A DNA stretch of 24,532 bases from Nitromaritima sp964584125 (GTDB lineage: Bacteria; Nitrospinota; Nitrospinia; Nitrospinales; VA-1): positions 1-24,532 of the forward strand of contig CAZOYP010000039.1 in the NCBI GenBank assembly GCA_964584125.1, written 5' to 3'. Positions 22,904 through 24,532 of the stretch are shown here, piece after piece. Within the stretch, counting starts at the first letter, position 1. The number at the start of each line of letters is the position of its first letter. The translations under genes were made by a program, and so were the position numbers. The notes beneath the pieces were generated by a model that was not told the origin of the DNA, ran no database searches, and was given only the letters and a program-made list of their open reading frames with translations.

Positions 22904-23506
22904 CTAAGATTTTTTTAATAAGTATTCAATCGCCTCAAAGGTTTCATTCGATCCCCAGTTTTTAGCCCCATCCACCCTTGCTACAACTCGCCCTTCACGA
23001 TCAATTACATAAGTAAATGGAATTGTCATTGAGGGATAAAGCCGCTCTGCTTCGCCTTTCTCATCCAATAGAATTGGGAACGAAATGCCATATTCATGAA
23101 CAAAAGATTTAATTTCTTCCCCTGCATTTTTATCTAGTGTCACAGCTAAAACCGTTACTCCTTCTGAGCGGTAACGACGGTAAAGCTTTTCAAAAGAAGG
23201 CATCTCCACGCGACATGGAGCGCACCAAGTTGCCCAAAAGTTAAGAACTACTACATGCCCACGATAATTATAAAGGTTTTCATAGTTACCTTTTAAATTT
23301 CGTAAACTAAAATCTGGCGCCAGATAACCTATACTTGATTTTTTTTGATTAAAAGTTTCTTCCGGTTGAACATCAGTAATGGAAATTGGTGCTTCTGAAA
23401 AATGTTCTAAGAAAAAAAGAATTGCACCAATAAAGATGACGATAAAAATGAGCGCATACTTCTTAGTTAGAGTATAAGTAGTCTTTTTTGAGTCGTTCGA
23501 CTTCAT
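22904..23506 (-). CDS. TlpA/ResA-like membrane-anchored thioredoxin
   Basis: The 200-residue protein has an N-terminal anchor (about 17-34) and a periplasmic thioredoxin-fold domain (about 60-200). The redox motif is WATWCAPC (Cys95 and Cys98) and the cis-proline loop is MTIPF. ResA and CcmG proteins reduce the CXXCH cysteines of apocytochrome c before haem attachment, and the position next to ccmC fits that role. The start lies 44 bases inside ccmC but has a good Shine-Dalgarno (GAGAGG), so the overlap appears genuine. Confidence 0.9.
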   Translation of the reverse strand: MKSNDSKKTTYTLTKKYALIFIVIFIGAILFFLEHFSEAPISITDVQPEETFNQKKSSIGYLAPDFSLRNLKGNYENLYNYRGHVVVLNFWATWCAPCRVEMPSFEKLYRRYRSEGVTVLAVTLDKNAGEEIKSFVHEYGISFPILLDEKGEAERLYPSMTIPFTYVIDREGRVVARVDGAKNWGSNETFEAIEYLLKKS

Positions 23507-24164
23507 CTTTCATCCTCTCAATTTTTATTCTCTGACCCATCAATAAAAAATAAAGAAGTGTGAAAGCTCCAAGTGACAGCATCAGTGTAGTTACCATAGA
23601 AGGATCCATGCCTGCCCCTAATCCTTGTGGTGATATCATTTTAGGTGGAGGATGAAAAGTTCGCCACCATAAAACAGAAAAATGAATGAAAGGAATATCT
23701 AGAAAGCCGACGATTCCTAAAACTGCTGCAAACCGAGCACGCATAGAGCCAATATCAGTCTGATAACGAAGCATAAGATATGACACATAAATGATCCATA
23801 AAATTAATGTGGATGTCAGACGAGCATCCCAAACCCACCATGCACCCCAAATCGGCCGTGCCCAGATTGGACCTGTTATTAAAACAAGCGAGCAAAAAAT
23901 AACACCAATTTCAGCTGAGGCCAGGGCATATATATCCCACTCTCTTTCTTTCTTCCACAAAAATAAAATGCTGCAGACAAAAACAATAAAAAAAGAAAAG
24001 AATGCTAACCATGCGGCAGGGATATGAAAATACATAATCCTTTGCACTGCTCCTTCCATTTGTTCTGTGGGCACATAAATAAAAATAGCTGCCATGCTTA
24101 TTAAGAAGGCTAGAGCGGTAAGCCATATCAAAATTGAACTGCTCTCATTTTTTTCTGCGTTCAC
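23463..24164 (-). CDS. ccmC: Haem exporter/haem-handling protein CcmC
   Basis: The 233-residue, six-TM protein presents haem to CcmE in the System I cytochrome c maturation pathway. The tryptophan-rich WWD motif WGAWWVWDARLTS (106-118) is intact. Histidines at 47 (MYFHIPAAW) and 171 (RTFHPPP) correspond to the haem-ligating histidines of E. coli CcmC. The start is a GTG whose bases overlap the TGA of the preceding ccmD-like gene (GTGA). The C-terminal tail is charged and overlaps the start of the tlpA-like gene. Confidence 0.95.
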   Translation of the reverse strand: MNAEKNESSSILIWLTALAFLISMAAIFIYVPTEQMEGAVQRIMYFHIPAAWLAFFSFFIVFVCSILFLWKKEREWDIYALASAEIGVIFCSLVLITGPIWARPIWGAWWVWDARLTSTLILWIIYVSYLMLRYQTDIGSMRARFAAVLGIVGFLDIPFIHFSVLWWRTFHPPPKMISPQGLGAGMDPSMVTTLMLSLGAFTLLYFLLMGQRIKIERMKDEVERLKKDYLYSN

Positions 24165-24310
24165 TTTTGTGCCCCTTTTTCTACGGCTTCTTTTATAAGA
24201 TCCAAATCATTTTGCAAAGACTGTTGATATTTTTTTATTCGCAAAAGATAATAGAAAATACTTCCCCATACGAACACGTTTGCGGCAAATAAATATTCTA
24301 GGTTGTCCAT
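24161..24310 (-). CDS. ccmD: CcmD-like small membrane protein (49 aa)
   Basis: A 49-codon frame lies between ccmB and ccmC and has a strong GGAGG Shine-Dalgarno. It starts MDNLEYLFAANVFVWGS, has one membrane segment (about 7-24), then a basic stretch (RIKKYQ) and a helical tail. That size, topology and position are typical of CcmD, which helps release holo-CcmE from the CcmABC complex. Its stop overlaps the GTG of ccmC by four bases, and its start lies 5 bases after the ccmB stop. The assignment rests on context and topology because CcmD sequences are poorly conserved. Confidence 0.8.
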   Translation of the reverse strand: MDNLEYLFAANVFVWGSIFYYLLRIKKYQQSLQNDLDLIKEAVEKGAQK

Positions 24311-24315
24311 TTTAG

Positions 24316-24532
24316 TTATTCCTCCAAAACAAAATCTATCATCATAATGGCAATAGCAATATATATAACATCAAAACATAAGACTAAGCTGATCCAGTTC
24401 ATCATATTCGATAATGGTTCTCCCATGAGAATTTGACCTGTCATCCGAACTGATCCAATAATGATTGGGATTATAAGCGGATATAATAGTATTGGTAACA
24501 TGATATCACGCGTTTTGAGATTAGCCGATAAA
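24316..24532 (-). CDS. ccmB: Haem exporter permease CcmB, N-terminal part off the right edge
   Basis: Only the last 72 codons are in the window; the frame is open to the edge, so the apparent ATG at 24501 is internal. The fragment starts LSANLKTRDIMLPILLYPLIIP, which matches the cytoplasmic loop and next TM of CcmB, and a final hydrophobic segment (about 24345-24400) precedes the stop. With CcmA, CcmC and CcmD it forms the haem-handling ABC complex of cytochrome c maturation. ccmD follows after 5 bases. Confidence 0.88.
   Translation of the reverse strand, partial: LSANLKTRDIMLPILLYPLIIPIIIGSVRMTGQILMGEPLSNMMNWISLVLCFDVIYIAIAIMMIDFVLEE

Noticed and set aside
1..24532. CRISPR arrays, transposases, integrases, phage genes or known defence systems.
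   Set aside because: No regularly spaced repeats, terminal inverted repeats or characteristic proteins were seen on either strand; the window is mainly housekeeping genes.

Overview
The window looks like a piece of chromosome from a low-G+C (well under 50% by eye), Gram-negative, aerobic or respiring bacterium. Evidence for the Gram-negative assignment is a System I cytochrome c maturation cluster (CcmB/CcmD/CcmC plus a TlpA/ResA-type thioredoxin) and a lipobox lipoprotein. The run yqeY-dnaG-rpoD-tRNA(CAU) resembles the macromolecular-synthesis operon of delta-proteobacterial or Nitrospinota-type genomes. That lineage guess is inference and no species is claimed. No phage genes, transposases, CRISPR arrays or rRNA were seen; nearly all of the content is housekeeping and metabolic.

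Layout. 1-1142 (-): an MFS exporter-like gene running off the left edge. 1143-1580: AT-rich intergenic region with a likely promoter for the next cluster. 1581-3384 (+): a four-gene membrane cassette (unknown two-TM protein, fatty-acid-hydroxylase-superfamily di-iron protein, two small membrane proteins), the last three overlapping. 3407-3757 (-): a small helical protein of unknown function. 4088-8315 (-): yqeY, dnaG, rpoD and a tRNA with anticodon CAU, behind a near-consensus sigma70 promoter. 8496-10692 (-): a NamZ/DUF1343 muramidase and a SprT-like metalloprotease. 10905-14626 (+): a lipoprotein esterase translationally coupled to mutS2. 14646-18474 (-): an M16C (PreP-like) metalloprotease and exonuclease III. 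18714-20665 (+): a coupled OppD/OppF-type ATPase pair with no permease genes beside it. 20824-21142: two short divergent membrane ORFs. 21205-24532 (-): ccmB(partial)-ccmD-ccmC-tlpA followed by a SnoaL-like protein, a zinc-ribbon protein and an FGE-like protein.

How the genes work together. The YqeY-DnaG-RpoD-tRNA unit couples tRNA charging, replication priming and transcription initiation. The ccm unit exports haem and supplies reductant for cytochrome c assembly in the periplasm. MutS2, ExoIII and the SprT-like protease are nucleic-acid or DNA-protein maintenance functions scattered over separate units.

No clear new defence or mobile system is visible. The items most worth checking are the small-membrane-protein/di-iron hydroxylase cassette, a terminator-like hairpin in the leader of the SprT-like gene, a promoter apparently created by a perfect 16-bp tandem duplication upstream of the muramidase, and several genes under 60 codons, including ccmD.
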